Positions 16,070 to 24,783 of a stretch of 33,305 nt of DNA are shown here, in pieces. The position numbers and the translations under genes are program-made. The number at the start of each line of letters is the position of its first letter. Positions within the stretch are counted from its first letter, which is position 1. The notes under the pieces are model-generated. The model had not been told where the DNA came from and did not search any database. It saw only the letters and a program-made list of their open reading frames with translations. This DNA comes from Hyella patelloides LEGE 07179 (GTDB taxonomy: Bacteria > Cyanobacteriota > Cyanobacteriia > Cyanobacteriales > Xenococcaceae), in NCBI RefSeq assembly GCF_900659865.1, contig NZ_LR213816.1:1-33305 (forward strand), read 5' to 3'.

Positions 16070-16699
16070 TCACTTGTATAGTTGAAAACTATAATATTTG
16101 GGATAAGAATCTAATCTAATATGCAGCCAATAAACTCCTAAACCTGATGTGCTAACCCAAATAGGTTTTTGATTGAGATTTTGTTGCACGACTTCCCCTA
16201 CAGTTTTCCACAGTGCTATTTGCTGAGAAAAAGGAGCTTGTCTAACAAAATTGGCAACATGGGTATAAGCCGAGTTTTCTATCAAAGGACATGGTACTAC
16301 TAAAGTTGCATCTTTATGTAGATTGGAAAAAGTAACTATATCTTGCTCTTTAAATGTAGAAGTAAAATACTTTTTAAAAGGATTAGGATTCGGTTTTACT
16401 TGTTGTAGTCGAGGATTATCTACCAACACAAATTCAAATTTTCTATTGATAGTAGATAATGTAATGGGTGGTGTTTCCCAAAAGTAAGCTGAAAAAGGAC
16501 TATTTGCTAGCAAAGAGTTAAAAAATGAGTTAAATTCAGAATCACTTTGCCATAATTCGATGGTCTGACTGTATGTAAGCTGCTGTTGATTAGCAAAAAT
16601 TGTAAATTTCTGAACACGTTTTGATTGTAGAATTTCAACTTCAGATTGCCACATTACATCATATAAAGTACATGTTTGTAATCCTAGTGATTTGCCCAC
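16070..16699 (-). CDS. DUF6940-like protein in bilin cluster
   Basis: A 209-residue protein of unknown function. It resembles the DUF6940 family as I recall it. The middle FNSFFNSLLANSPFSAYFWE segment and the C-terminal run DATLVVPCPLIENSAYTHVA followed by NFVRQAPFSQQIALWKTVGE look most conserved. It has no signal peptide or membrane segment. It lies 24 bases downstream of the CpcS/CpeS lyase gene on the same strand, so the two are likely co-transcribed, and upstream of pebA. Many family members elsewhere are not, to my knowledge, linked to bilins, so the location may be chance. A role in bilin or phycobiliprotein maturation is only a hypothesis. Confidence 0.75.
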   Translation of the reverse strand: MGKSLGLQTCTLYDVMWQSEVEILQSKRVQKFTIFANQQQLTYSQTIELWQSDSEFNSFFNSLLANSPFSAYFWETPPITLSTINRKFEFVLVDNPRLQQVKPNPNPFKKYFTSTFKEQDIVTFSNLHKDATLVVPCPLIENSAYTHVANFVRQAPFSQQIALWKTVGEVVQQNLNQKPIWVSTSGLGVYWLHIRLDSYPKYYSFQLYK

Positions 16700-16723
16700 C
16701 TTGTTTTTACCACTAACGAAAAT

Positions 16724-17296
16724 CTAATTATGATGAGCTAGCATTTGCTCTAACTTAACAGGAGATACACAACGTCTTTCCGAACAATAAGTTACTAGAT
16801 TAACACCATTCATCATCCGCACAGAGCTAACGCGGACACGGAAATCATCATTAATAAACCAAGCTCTTTCTTGTCCTTGGTTATTATCGTAATCAGTGTT
16901 AATAGTCAAAATCCCATCATCCCCAAACCAATAACGGCTCACTACGGGAATTCCTTCGACATATCCTTTATTCCGAATTAGCTTACCTGTTTTTTTACTC
17001 TCATCGTCGGGGATATCAATTAAAATAGCTGCATAGTCGGCATTGGGTTCTTTTTCATCAGTAGTCGCCATCCAACGAAAACTCGCCCCTCCTGTAGCTA
17101 TTTTTGGGTTAACATTTTGTAAGGCACAGACTTCTGCTACTTTGGAACTATCTGGCTCAATAACATCCACAATTAAGTTAGATTCCCCAGATTCATTATC
17201 TGTTACATCAAAATGGTGTACGTTACGTTCGATAAACCAAATGCCTTCACTCTTACGAAAGAAGTCCATCATGGTCATGGGTGGTTTAAAGTGCAT
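16724..17296 (-). CDS. CpcS/CpeS-type phycobiliprotein lyase
   Basis: A 190-residue lipocalin-like beta-barrel protein. The family pattern is clear: MDFFRKSEGIWFIERNVHHF at the N-terminus, the SFRWMATTDEK segment, the KLIRNKGYVEGIPVVSRYWF block, the QERAWFINDDFRVRVSSVRM strand pair and YCSERR near the end. CpcS/CpeS proteins attach bilins to the Cys82-type site of beta subunits and to allophycocyanin or phycoerythrin equivalents. Because pebA and pebB are close by, this member could handle phycoerythrobilin (CpeS-like), but phycocyanobilin is also possible. The start could be at 17296 or at the in-frame ATG at 17278. It is divergent from the SUI1 gene, with 46 bases between them, and probably co-transcribed with the DUF6940 gene. 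Confidence 0.85.
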   Translation of the reverse strand: MHFKPPMTMMDFFRKSEGIWFIERNVHHFDVTDNESGESNLIVDVIEPDSSKVAEVCALQNVNPKIATGGASFRWMATTDEKEPNADYAAILIDIPDDESKKTGKLIRNKGYVEGIPVVSRYWFGDDGILTINTDYDNNQGQERAWFINDDFRVRVSSVRMMNGVNLVTYCSERRCVSPVKLEQMLAHHN

Positions 17297-17342
17297 TGTC
17301 TTAAATCTTTTATTTCTTATCTACTGATTCAACAATAGTAAT

Positions 17343-17684
17343 ATGGCTGGTAAATCAAAGAAAAATAAAATTGCTTATCAAGAATTTGGTACAAGTAGCA
17401 ATCCTGATGCTTTTGCCAAAGCAGTACCAGATTTACCACCCCAGCAACAGAATATTAGAATACAAGCTACAAGGGCGGGACGTAAAGGAAAGACTGTTAC
17501 GATAATTACTGGTTTGCAGCATAATCCAGAAAGTTTAACCAAGTTATTGAAGAAGTTAAAAGCTCAATGTGGTAGCGGTGGTACTGTCAAAGATGACACT
17601 CTCGAAATTCAAGGGGAACATAAACAAAAGTTGTTAGATATCCTTAGTAAACTGGGTTACAAGGCAAAAATTAGTGGAGGGTGA
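17343..17684 (+). CDS. SUI1/eIF1-like translation factor (YciH family)
   Basis: A 113-residue basic protein with an SUI1 domain at residues 37-110. Key features are RIQATRAGRKGKTVTIITGL, the LTKLLKKLKAQCGSGGTVKD loop and the IQGEHKQKLLDILSKLGYKA end, which are standard for bacterial YciH. The first 36 residues are a polar tail. Related proteins bind the small ribosomal subunit and affect start-codon fidelity or translation under stress; this function is inferred for bacteria. It is divergent from the bilin lyase gene and is followed by a perfect inverted repeat at 17707-17732 that probably ends transcription. Confidence 0.9.
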   Translation: MAGKSKKNKIAYQEFGTSSNPDAFAKAVPDLPPQQQNIRIQATRAGRKGKTVTIITGLQHNPESLTKLLKKLKAQCGSGGTVKDDTLEIQGEHKQKLLDILSKLGYKAKISGG

Positions 17685-17706
17685 GTTAAGTAAGGAGGAA
17701 CGAGGA

Positions 17707-17732
17707 ATAGTTAATACTAAAGTATTAACTAT
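17707..17732. terminator. Bidirectional hairpin terminator
   Basis: ATAGTTAATACT (17707-17718) and AGTATTAACTAT (17721-17732) are perfect 12-base arms around AA. It lies between convergent genes ending at 17684 and 17744. The stem is AT-rich and lacks a GC clamp, so it may be a weak terminator. Confidence 0.55.
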
Positions 17733-17743
17733 GAAATGTTTAT

Positions 17744-18838
17744 TTACAATTTTATAATTAAATTTCTAATTTCTTTTTCTTGAGATTCGATACTTTTTGT
17801 TAGCTGAAACTGGACTAAAGCTCGTCTTAAATTATGTTCGGCATAGTTGGTTTTAAAATAAATATCATTATTGAGATAATCAGTAAAAAAGCGTAATCCT
17901 AATTCAAAAGCAATTAAACGAATGCCTTCATAGATATATTCTAATTCTTGTTGAGTGATGAAATTATCGGCGATACTCAAATAACCTTGCAGGATTGCTT
18001 GTGCTAAATTTAAGTCGAATTGCACTTTTTCCCAATTGCTAGTTTCCTCTCCTAATGTATTACAACCAGAGCGCAAACAATCACCAATATCATAATGAAT
18101 TAAACCTGGTTTGATAGTATCTAAATCTACCATAGCGATCGCTTTTTTATCCTGATTATCAATCATGATATTATTAACTTTAGGATCGCCATGAATAGGG
18201 CTTAATTTTAAAATACCTTGAGCTTTAGCTTGCTCTAAAATAGCAACAAAATTAATTCTTTCTTGAATAAATTGCTGACAATAATTGACTTCAGTAGCTT
18301 TTTTCTTAGTGGTTTTTGCTAAAGCCTGATGATATTGTTTAAGATAGCTAGGAGCAATATGAAATCCTGGTAAAGTATCGGCTAATCTCGTAACATCTAA
18401 ATCGCTAATTAAGGTATGAAAAATACCTAATCCATAACCTATTTCTTGAGCGTGTTCTAAATTTTGAATTGTATTATAAGATTGAGCATTTTCAATAAAA
18501 GTTATAGCGCGCCAAAAGCGATTATTGCGATCTAGATAATGATGTTTTGCTGTAGAAGTTAATAAAACTTGGGGTACTTGCCAACAACGATTACTACCCA
18601 GAGATAAACCAGCTAACTTATGATTAACATGATTGGTAAATATCTGGATATTATCCATTATTAACTCTGGTTGAGTAAATACCTGAGTATTAATCTGTTG
18701 TAAAACAAAATGTTTGTTTTCTCCTCGATCTATAACAACCAAAAAAGTTTGATTGATATTTCCCTCTCCTAATTCTCGAACCTTAATAACTTTTCCTCTG
18801 GAGACAAATTGTTCGGCAATAGCAATTAAATCGTTCAT
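17744..18838 (-). CDS. APH-fold phosphotransferase (NahK-like sugar kinase?)
   Basis: A 364-residue kinase of the aminoglycoside phosphotransferase/choline kinase fold. The nucleotide-binding N-lobe starts with IKVRELGEGNINQTFLVVID, and the C-lobe has the catalytic HGDPKVNNIMID loop (Brenner motif) and the VDLDTIKPG metal motif. The DIGDCLRSGCNT segment after it resembles N-acetylhexosamine 1-kinase and related sugar kinases, so a small-molecule hydroxyl, perhaps a hexosamine, is the likely substrate. An antibiotic-resistance role is unlikely. It follows the HtrA gene by 33 bases on the same strand, so the two may be co-transcribed. Confidence 0.8.
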   Translation of the reverse strand: MNDLIAIAEQFVSRGKVIKVRELGEGNINQTFLVVIDRGENKHFVLQQINTQVFTQPELIMDNIQIFTNHVNHKLAGLSLGSNRCWQVPQVLLTSTAKHHYLDRNNRFWRAITFIENAQSYNTIQNLEHAQEIGYGLGIFHTLISDLDVTRLADTLPGFHIAPSYLKQYHQALAKTTKKKATEVNYCQQFIQERINFVAILEQAKAQGILKLSPIHGDPKVNNIMIDNQDKKAIAMVDLDTIKPGLIHYDIGDCLRSGCNTLGEETSNWEKVQFDLNLAQAILQGYLSIADNFITQQELEYIYEGIRLIAFELGLRFFTDYLNNDIYFKTNYAEHNLRRALVQFQLTKSIESQEKEIRNLIIKL

Positions 18839-18871
18839 GGTTCAAAATTTTTTGCTTTAATCTTGAAGCAA

Positions 18872-20074
18872 TCAAGACTCAGGTTCAGATTCAGGAAAAA
18901 TTCCTAGTTTTACTTCAACTACTTCAGTTTTACCATTACGAATAATTTCTACTGCTAAAGCTTGACCAATTTCACTTATTTCAACTTGTTCTTGTACTTG
19001 CAGAGAATTAGCTACGTCTTTTTCTTTAACCTTAACGATAGTATCTCCCTGCTGTAAACCCGCTTTATCTGCTGGAGAGTTGGGAATTACTTTGACAATT
19101 AAAACCCCTTCATCTTCGGTAATTCTAAAACCTAATTCTTCCTGAGAGTTAATTGCTTCTTTACTTTCGGGAGATAAATTAACCATGTGAATTCCCAAAT
19201 AGGGATGATCGGCTTTTCCTTTGACAAATAACTGGTTAGCAATCCTTTGTGCTGTTTCAATAGGAATCGCAAAACCCAAACCTTGAGCATCGGCACGAAT
19301 AGCTGTATTAATACCAATAACTTCTCCTTGGGAATTTAATAAAGGTCCTCCTGAATTACCAGGATTGATCGCTGCATCAGTTTGAATAAAGCGGACTCTT
19401 TTATCAGGAACACCTACTTGAGAACTAGAGCGATCAATGGCACTAATAATGCCCACTGTAACAGTATTATCTAAACCGAGAGGATTGCCAATAGCGATCG
19501 CCCATTCTCCAGGAGTTAATGCTTCCGCATTACCCATTGTGACGACAGGTAGATCTGTCGCCTCAATTTTTAAAACAGCAACATCAGTAATGGGATCTAC
19601 TCCGATAACTTTTCCCTGATAGATTTGACCATCTTTGAGGGTTACTTTAACAGTTTCTGAGCCTTCTACCACATGAGCATTAGTCATTAAACGACCATCA
19701 GAACTTAAAATAAATCCCGAACCAGTACCACGCTCTACTCTATGAGGTACAGCAGAATTGTCTTCCCCAAAAAAACGACGGAAAAAAGGCTGAGTAAATT
19801 TTTCTGGTAGGGAAGAAGTTAATTCGCGAGAAGCATCAATTCTTACTACGGCAGGGCCGACTTTTTGTACGGCTTGAGCAATAAAATTGACATTTTCACT
19901 ACTATTCTGCTGAATCGGAGGACTAACTATTCTAGGGATTCCTCCCGAGTAGACTTGAGGGGTTTCCACTATAGTTGGAGAAGTTTGTAAATGACGACTA
20001 ACCCAAAATCCTGCGCCACCACCCAGTACCAATAAACTGCAACAGACACCTAGCTTATTGAAAGATAATTTCAT
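18872..20074 (-). CDS. HtrA/Deg-family serine protease
   Basis: A 400-residue trypsin-like protease with one PDZ domain. Residues 8-26 form an N-terminal hydrophobic anchor or signal. The catalytic triad is intact: H134 (TNAHVVEG), D164 (ITDVAVLKI) and S241 (NPGNSGGPLL). The PDZ domain covers about 290-390. The size and single PDZ match the cyanobacterial HhoA/HhoB/HtrA group, which degrade misfolded periplasmic or thylakoid-lumen proteins and help survive light and heat stress. Which of the three it is cannot be decided by eye. It is upstream of the APH-fold kinase gene. Its own upstream spacer of 199 bases probably holds its promoter. Confidence 0.92.
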   Translation of the reverse strand: MKLSFNKLGVCCSLLVLGGGAGFWVSRHLQTSPTIVETPQVYSGGIPRIVSPPIQQNSSENVNFIAQAVQKVGPAVVRIDASRELTSSLPEKFTQPFFRRFFGEDNSAVPHRVERGTGSGFILSSDGRLMTNAHVVEGSETVKVTLKDGQIYQGKVIGVDPITDVAVLKIEATDLPVVTMGNAEALTPGEWAIAIGNPLGLDNTVTVGIISAIDRSSSQVGVPDKRVRFIQTDAAINPGNSGGPLLNSQGEVIGINTAIRADAQGLGFAIPIETAQRIANQLFVKGKADHPYLGIHMVNLSPESKEAINSQEELGFRITEDEGVLIVKVIPNSPADKAGLQQGDTIVKVKEKDVANSLQVQEQVEISEIGQALAVEIIRNGKTEVVEVKLGIFPESEPES

Positions 20075-20273
20075 ATTATTTTTGCTGCTTATCGTTAGCT
20101 AACCCCATAGACAAATTATTACAGACAAAACCAGTTAACGGAAACATAGATTGTTGAGAATAGATCATTTTTTCAATATATGAAAGTCAAAAGATGCTTT
20201 TCAATAATAAAAAGATTAATCTGCTTTATCCAAAAGAAAATTACTACAATATATGGCTCTTCTGGATTAAGTT

Positions 20274-21413
20274 TTAAGGTTGACACAGTTTAGGGTCTAA
20301 TTTCTGTAAGCAACTTTGCTTTTCTGCGGTTGTTAAGTCTGTGGAAGAAATATTACGTCTTAAGATTAAACCATTTTCGCCCACAATGAAACGGGGTAAT
20401 TCACTATCTTGGATAATCTCTAAAGTTTTAATGTCATAGGTAGTATAAGTAATGATTTTTGAGGCTGACTCAATGTTCATTAAAGTAAGGGTATTGCGTG
20501 GTGGTAAATCACTACCAATTAATTGTCTTGCACCTTGTCCTAATGCTCCTGCATTAAGTAGCTGCAAAAGACCTTTCTTTCCTGGATAATAAGCGTGATG
20601 ATGTCCACTAATGTAAGCATGAACCTGATATTTTTCTAAAAGCAATCTTAGTTTTTCGGCTTCTGCTAAATATTCTCCTGGTTTATTTTTTTGTTCTGCA
20701 ATAGCATATAGGGGTAAATGTCCGATCGCAATTCTCATTGATGCTTCTTGAGCTACATTACTACTAAGAATTCTTTCTACCCAGGCTAATTGTTTTTCAT
20801 CAATTTTATTGGTAGAAGCGTCCCATACCAGGTAAAAAATATTGTTCTGTTGAAAACTATAATAAAACGGAAAATTAGCTTTATCTACAAAATTTATACC
20901 CGAATTATGGTTCGGGTTATTCCAATAAGCTTTGGCTAAATCTCTTTCTTGAGCAAACACAAATTGTTGGTCTTTAATTGCTCCTGAACCATCATGATTA
21001 CCAATAGTAAAAGCAAAAGGAATCTTACTATCTCTAAGAGGTTTAGCTACATGAACGTCAAAAGATTGCCACATCGCTTTAATTTGTGCCTCTGTTAAAG
21101 ACTTTTTTTGTCCCGCGATCGCATCACCACCTCCTAGTACTAAATCTGGTTGCCATTGATTAGTAATTAGCGAGATTGCTTTATCTATTTCTGGTTCGTA
21201 TTCTGTCGAGCCATACTGACTATTAAGATCGCTAATTATCGCGATTTTAATTTTATCTAATTGAGGATTTTTGAGATTCTTTATTGCTACTGATTTATTG
21301 ATTAGTACTAAATTTTGACAAGCAACACTAATACTAATTAAATATCCTAAAATAAATAATAAATACAGATTTTTATTTAGATAATCAAAGATATTTGATT
21401 TTTTAATAAGCAT
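20274..21413 (-). CDS. Calcineurin-like metallophosphoesterase lipoprotein
   Basis: A 379-residue protein with an N-terminal hydrophobic segment ending in ISVAC, a plausible lipobox that would anchor the protein outside the cytoplasmic membrane. The phosphoesterase core has ISDLN, LVLGGGDA, FTIGNHDGSG, IGHLPLY and ISGHHHAYYPG. The first motif reads D-x-N where most family members have D-x-H, which would remove one metal ligand. Two C-terminal cysteines (SCLQKLDPKLCQP) could form a disulphide. The ATG at 21413 is preferred over 21443; it overlaps the preceding gene by 11 bases, suggesting translational coupling. The substrate may be a nucleotide or phosphodiester but is not indicated. Confidence 0.83.
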   Translation of the reverse strand: MLIKKSNIFDYLNKNLYLLFILGYLISISVACQNLVLINKSVAIKNLKNPQLDKIKIAIISDLNSQYGSTEYEPEIDKAISLITNQWQPDLVLGGGDAIAGQKKSLTEAQIKAMWQSFDVHVAKPLRDSKIPFAFTIGNHDGSGAIKDQQFVFAQERDLAKAYWNNPNHNSGINFVDKANFPFYYSFQQNNIFYLVWDASTNKIDEKQLAWVERILSSNVAQEASMRIAIGHLPLYAIAEQKNKPGEYLAEAEKLRLLLEKYQVHAYISGHHHAYYPGKKGLLQLLNAGALGQGARQLIGSDLPPRNTLTLMNIESASKIITYTTYDIKTLEIIQDSELPRFIVGENGLILRRNISSTDLTTAEKQSCLQKLDPKLCQP

Positions 21414-21900
21414 ACCATTTATGCGAAATAAATCGATAGTCAAAAATCATTTTATTAATAATAGGCTTTAAAGCTTGAGATTTTAAAATATTAATTTCAT
21501 CTGTTTCAGTCAATATAGAAAAATAAGATTTTTTATTTTTATTTAGAAAATCAACTGCAACTAAAAATGAATCACTCTCGCCTGCCCAAATCTCTATAAT
21601 ACTAGCTACGGTAAAGGGAAGTTCTATTTTTTCCGATATCAGAACTGTATCAATAGTCTCGTTAGATTCAAGAGGAAAATTTATTATAAAATCTTGTTTT
21701 CCTGTAATTTTCTTCAATACGGTATATTCTGATGTAACCAAAGTTTCAAAGCAACTATCATTTGATAATACAAAAATGAGAGTATCCGATTCATAATATC
21801 CATTTTCTGTATAATCATTTCCTAAAACAATAAGACGTTGTAAACTAACAATAGTTTGACCGATTAACGGTTGAAAAATATTAATCTCTTTCATTTTCAT
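21403..21900 (-). CDS. Hypothetical protein upstream of phosphoesterase
   Basis: A 165-residue soluble protein that I do not recognise. It starts MKMKEINIFQPLIGQTIVSL and has alternating hydrophobic segments (DTLIFVLSND, ASIIEIWAGE, SFLVAVDFLN) suggesting a mixed alpha/beta or beta-rich fold. No signal peptide, membrane helix or catalytic motif is seen. Its 3' end overlaps the start of the phosphoesterase gene by 11 bases, so the two are almost surely co-transcribed. The start may be M1 or M3. Codon use is as AT-rich as the neighbouring spacers. Confidence 0.7.
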   Translation of the reverse strand: MKMKEINIFQPLIGQTIVSLQRLIVLGNDYTENGYYESDTLIFVLSNDSCFETLVTSEYTVLKKITGKQDFIINFPLESNETIDTVLISEKIELPFTVASIIEIWAGESDSFLVAVDFLNKNKKSYFSILTETDEINILKSQALKPIINKMIFDYRFISHKWYAY

Positions 21901-22196
21901 ACTCTTACTGATTTATTTGTGAAACAATCGCGACCAAATTACTCAACTGAGTTGCGTTAAGTCAAATTAAACACAAAGCTATAATGATACTGAAAGAATT
22001 TAAATTAAAAATTGCGATCGCAAATAAGCCAAGTATAAATTAAGTATGTATCAGATAAAAACCAACTAAATATTATTTCTGAAAGCCAATAAAATCAATG
22101 ACTTTTAAAAAGTCGCCCACGGGATATTAAATTGTGATTATAGATACTAAACATATAAAATAAGTTTTTAAATACCTATTACCTGTTATTTCTAAA

Positions 22197-23018
22197 TTAC
22201 TGCTTTAATTGTTTCTTAGCCTGTTGCCATAACTCTTCTAACTCGTTAATGTCATACTCTTCTAAAGGACGAGATGCGAAGTTTTCCATTATGGTTAATC
22301 TTTGAGTAAACCTTCTATTAGTACCTTGCAAGGCTTCACTAGGGTCTAAATCATACCAGCGAGCAATATTAACAATGGTAAATAATAAGTCTCCTAATTC
22401 TGCTTGTTGTTCTTCTTTATTATTTGTTGCTAAAGCCTCTTTAAATTCGCCTAATTCTTCAGTAAACTTTGCCCAGACACCTGCCGAATCTTCCCATTCA
22501 AAACCAGCACCCGCAGCTTTTTTTGATATTTTCATGGCTGCCATTAAAGCGGGTAAACGACCTACATAGCGTTTTAATTTATTACTTAATAATTGTGCTT
22601 CTGCTACTGATTGTTGTTTTTCTTTTGCTTTAATTTGTTCCCAATTTTTATTAACCTCTTCAGCATTCTTGACTTCTAAATCACCAAACACATGAGGATG
22701 ACGACGAATCAGTTTTTCGGTAATACCTTCTGCGATTTCTTTTAGAGTAAAATCTTGTGCTTCACTGGCAATTTGTGCTTGTAGAATTACCTGTAATAGT
22801 AAATCTCCTAATTCCTCTGCGATCGCTTTTTGCTCTTCACTTCTAATAGCGTCTGCTACTTCATAAGCTTCTTCAATCACATAAGGAATCAGTGTTTGCT
22901 GAGTTTGCGCCAAATCCCAAGGACAACCACCATCAGGGGATCTTAGTTGGGCAACAACATCAATTAAACGCTGTAAAGCTTGCAAAATAGAATCAGTTGT
23001 TGTCGCTGGTAAATTCAT
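22197..23018 (-). CDS. mazG: MazG nucleoside triphosphate pyrophosphohydrolase
   Basis: A 273-residue all-alpha NTP pyrophosphohydrolase that hydrolyses (d)NTPs to monophosphates and pyrophosphate, a house-cleaning role. Length matches full-length two-domain MazG of E. coli. The first metal site is seen as VIEEAYEVADAI and EELGDLLLQVILQ, with the family opening LRSPDGGCPWDLAQTQQTLI. The second domain has EELGEFKEAL and AELGDLLFTIVNIARWYDLD. It stands alone on the minus strand, with 296 bases before the next gene downstream and a 647-base gene-poor region upstream. Confidence 0.95.
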   Translation of the reverse strand: MNLPATTTDSILQALQRLIDVVAQLRSPDGGCPWDLAQTQQTLIPYVIEEAYEVADAIRSEEQKAIAEELGDLLLQVILQAQIASEAQDFTLKEIAEGITEKLIRRHPHVFGDLEVKNAEEVNKNWEQIKAKEKQQSVAEAQLLSNKLKRYVGRLPALMAAMKISKKAAGAGFEWEDSAGVWAKFTEELGEFKEALATNNKEEQQAELGDLLFTIVNIARWYDLDPSEALQGTNRRFTQRLTIMENFASRPLEEYDINELEELWQQAKKQLKQ

Positions 23019-23665
23019 AAATAATCAGAAAGAGCGATGGGTTGAGTGCAGTTGAAGAAACAATCAGAGTTGAATTGTTTATAAATTTTAAAAAATTAAA
23101 AAACAAAATAGACAATAACGGTTTCTAAAATTGATTCAGATTTATGATTAATTGTCAAACAAGCATTTATACTCACAAAAAAAATAACAACCATATTTTG
23201 TGTAGTTTTATTGCGGAAAATCTTTTCTTTTTATAGCTAAATCTTCTATATTTCTTGGTGTTAATAGATTTTGACATTGTGAAGAAAAGTAAACTTAATT
23301 AATTAAGCAATAATTTCCCAATATCTCATCCATACTGTAGCACAATTATTCAACAAAAATTTTATCGACCTCAACTGCTTGTAAACTCGTTGAGCATTTT
23401 TTGCCCGATCTTAATACTATTTTTAGATTTACAAAATTTTCCTAAAAAATTTTAATCAACGAGAATTCTTTGATTTGCAATTTTTCTCTTTTCTCAAAAC
23501 AATTCTTACTTTATTTGATTTTGGACTTAAACAAGAAGTATTGCAGTACCAGTTAGTTGACCTGCGACAAAATAGCCTCCTTGGTGGTTGCGAGTTGCTA
23601 AATCCCCGTAGAGTCTTTATTAGGAGATATAACACTATCTCTTTCTATAAAATCGATCCGAAATT
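23019..23665. other. Gene-poor spacer with possible gene remnant
   Basis: No convincing gene lies here. On the minus strand between about 23680 and 23527, an open frame reads VISPNKDSTGDLATRNHQGG and then YFVAGQLTGTAILLV before a stop. It looks like the C-terminal tail of a longer protein, but I do not recognise it and it has no start. A plus-strand frame at 23475-23699 covers the same DNA and looks random. The rest is AT-rich, with runs of A and T. Confidence 0.35.
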
Positions 23666-23986
23666 TCAATACTCAACTATATTGCCGTCTTGGTCATAAG
23701 TAATAGCTAATTCTGCTAACTCTTCATTCAAGTTAGGTTCGGTTTTATGATTGTATTGCCAATTATCTCCTCTCACTTCCCACATAGCTATTAAACCCAG
23801 CAACTCAGCAGGAGATGTCGCACTAAATCTTCTACCATCTTTTTCAGCTTCGTATTCTGATTTTTCATTCCCATCTTCGTCAACTACGAGATACAGTGTA
23901 ATTTTGTAGTTTTTCGCTTGTATTGCAAGAAGAGTTGGATTCCAGGTATTACCTGCTGTTGTAATATTCAATTTTAAATTGTCCAT
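23666..23986 (-). CDS. Hypothetical small protein
   Basis: A 106-residue acidic protein without signal or membrane segment. The N-terminal half has beta-like segments (NLKLNITTAG, YKITLYLVVDEDGNEKSEYE). The middle has FSATSPAELLGLIAMWEVRG, and the end is YDQDGNIVEY. The composition and the pattern of a substrate-like DGNEKSEYEAEKDGRRF stretch recall small conserved cyanobacterial proteins, but I cannot name a family. It is divergent from the outer-membrane-like protein gene, with 92 bases between start codons. Its length and coding-like composition make it likely to be real. Confidence 0.65.
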   Translation of the reverse strand: MDNLKLNITTAGNTWNPTLLAIQAKNYKITLYLVVDEDGNEKSEYEAEKDGRRFSATSPAELLGLIAMWEVRGDNWQYNHKTEPNLNEELAELAITYDQDGNIVEY

Positions 23987-24078
23987 AAGATATTAATATC
24001 GATCGCAGATTTTATTTTTTCTCGTATAAGCTGAATCAAGATATATTATTTTGGTTGATAACGTTTTTAAATCTCCTG

Positions 24079-24783
24079 ATGCCCAAAAATCGATCTATCT
24101 TTTCGTTATCTTGGCTTACTTATGGCTTCTGCTTTACTTCTATAACAATATTTCCCCGTTTAGCTCAAGCAGAAACCGACTCTCTCTCAGACTTAGATAT
24201 TCCTCCCCAAATCATTAAAGAAAGCCCAGTATTACAAAAATGGTTACAAGAAACGCCGAACGTTTTAGAAGAAATCCGCCACGACCCTAGTTTTCGTAGC
24301 CGTCTCAATTTAGGTTTTTCTCTCTTTCCTTCTAATGAAGATCTTACAGGGGTCAAAATTGCGGTTGAAGATATTTTTTTAGGTCGTACAGGGCTAACTT
24401 GGAGTGCGGATTATCAAACCTCCTTTAATAGCGATCGCGTTAGTACAGGAACAGACTTACACTACTTTATTTTTCCTTTGGGTAACTATATAAATGTGGC
24501 ACCCTTAGTTGGTTATCGCTACGTTCAAAGTAATGATTTTAATACTGATGGTGTTAACTTAGGTTTAAGGCTGATGTTCTCACTATCTCGTACTGGTTCA
24601 GCAGATATTTCCATCGCCCAAAGCTTTATCTCCCCTCAAGGCGATCGAGAAGTGGGGTTATTTTCACTTTCTGTAGGCTATAGCATAACTTCTCATCTTC
24701 GCTTATCAACAGATTGGAAATTACAAAACTCTCAGCAAGACAAGGATGACTCTTTCAGTATTGGTTTACAGTATTTACTTTAA
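24079..24783 (+). CDS. Secreted, beta-barrel-like outer-membrane protein (unknown)
   Basis: A 234-residue protein. The ATG at 24079 (MPKNRSIFSL) gives a classic signal peptide of about 30 residues ending in RLAQAETD. After an acidic helical segment (residues 35-65), the remaining 170 residues consist of alternating strands such as LNLGFSLFP, TGLTWSADYQTS, LHYFIFPLGNYINVAPLVGY, ADISIAQSFI and HLRLSTDWKLQNS, ending in GLQYLL with hydrophobic side chains typical of an outer-membrane beta-barrel end. The frame is open to a TTG at 24055, but that start is less likely. It may be a small porin-like or structural protein; no closer family is recognised. Confidence 0.7.
   Translation: MPKNRSIFSLSWLTYGFCFTSITIFPRLAQAETDSLSDLDIPPQIIKESPVLQKWLQETPNVLEEIRHDPSFRSRLNLGFSLFPSNEDLTGVKIAVEDIFLGRTGLTWSADYQTSFNSDRVSTGTDLHYFIFPLGNYINVAPLVGYRYVQSNDFNTDGVNLGLRLMFSLSRTGSADISIAQSFISPQGDREVGLFSLSVGYSITSHLRLSTDWKLQNSQQDKDDSFSIGLQYLL

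Noticed and set aside
23475-23699. Plus-strand 74-residue ORF
   Set aside because: Random-looking composition and overlap with the minus-strand small gene and its 3' side.
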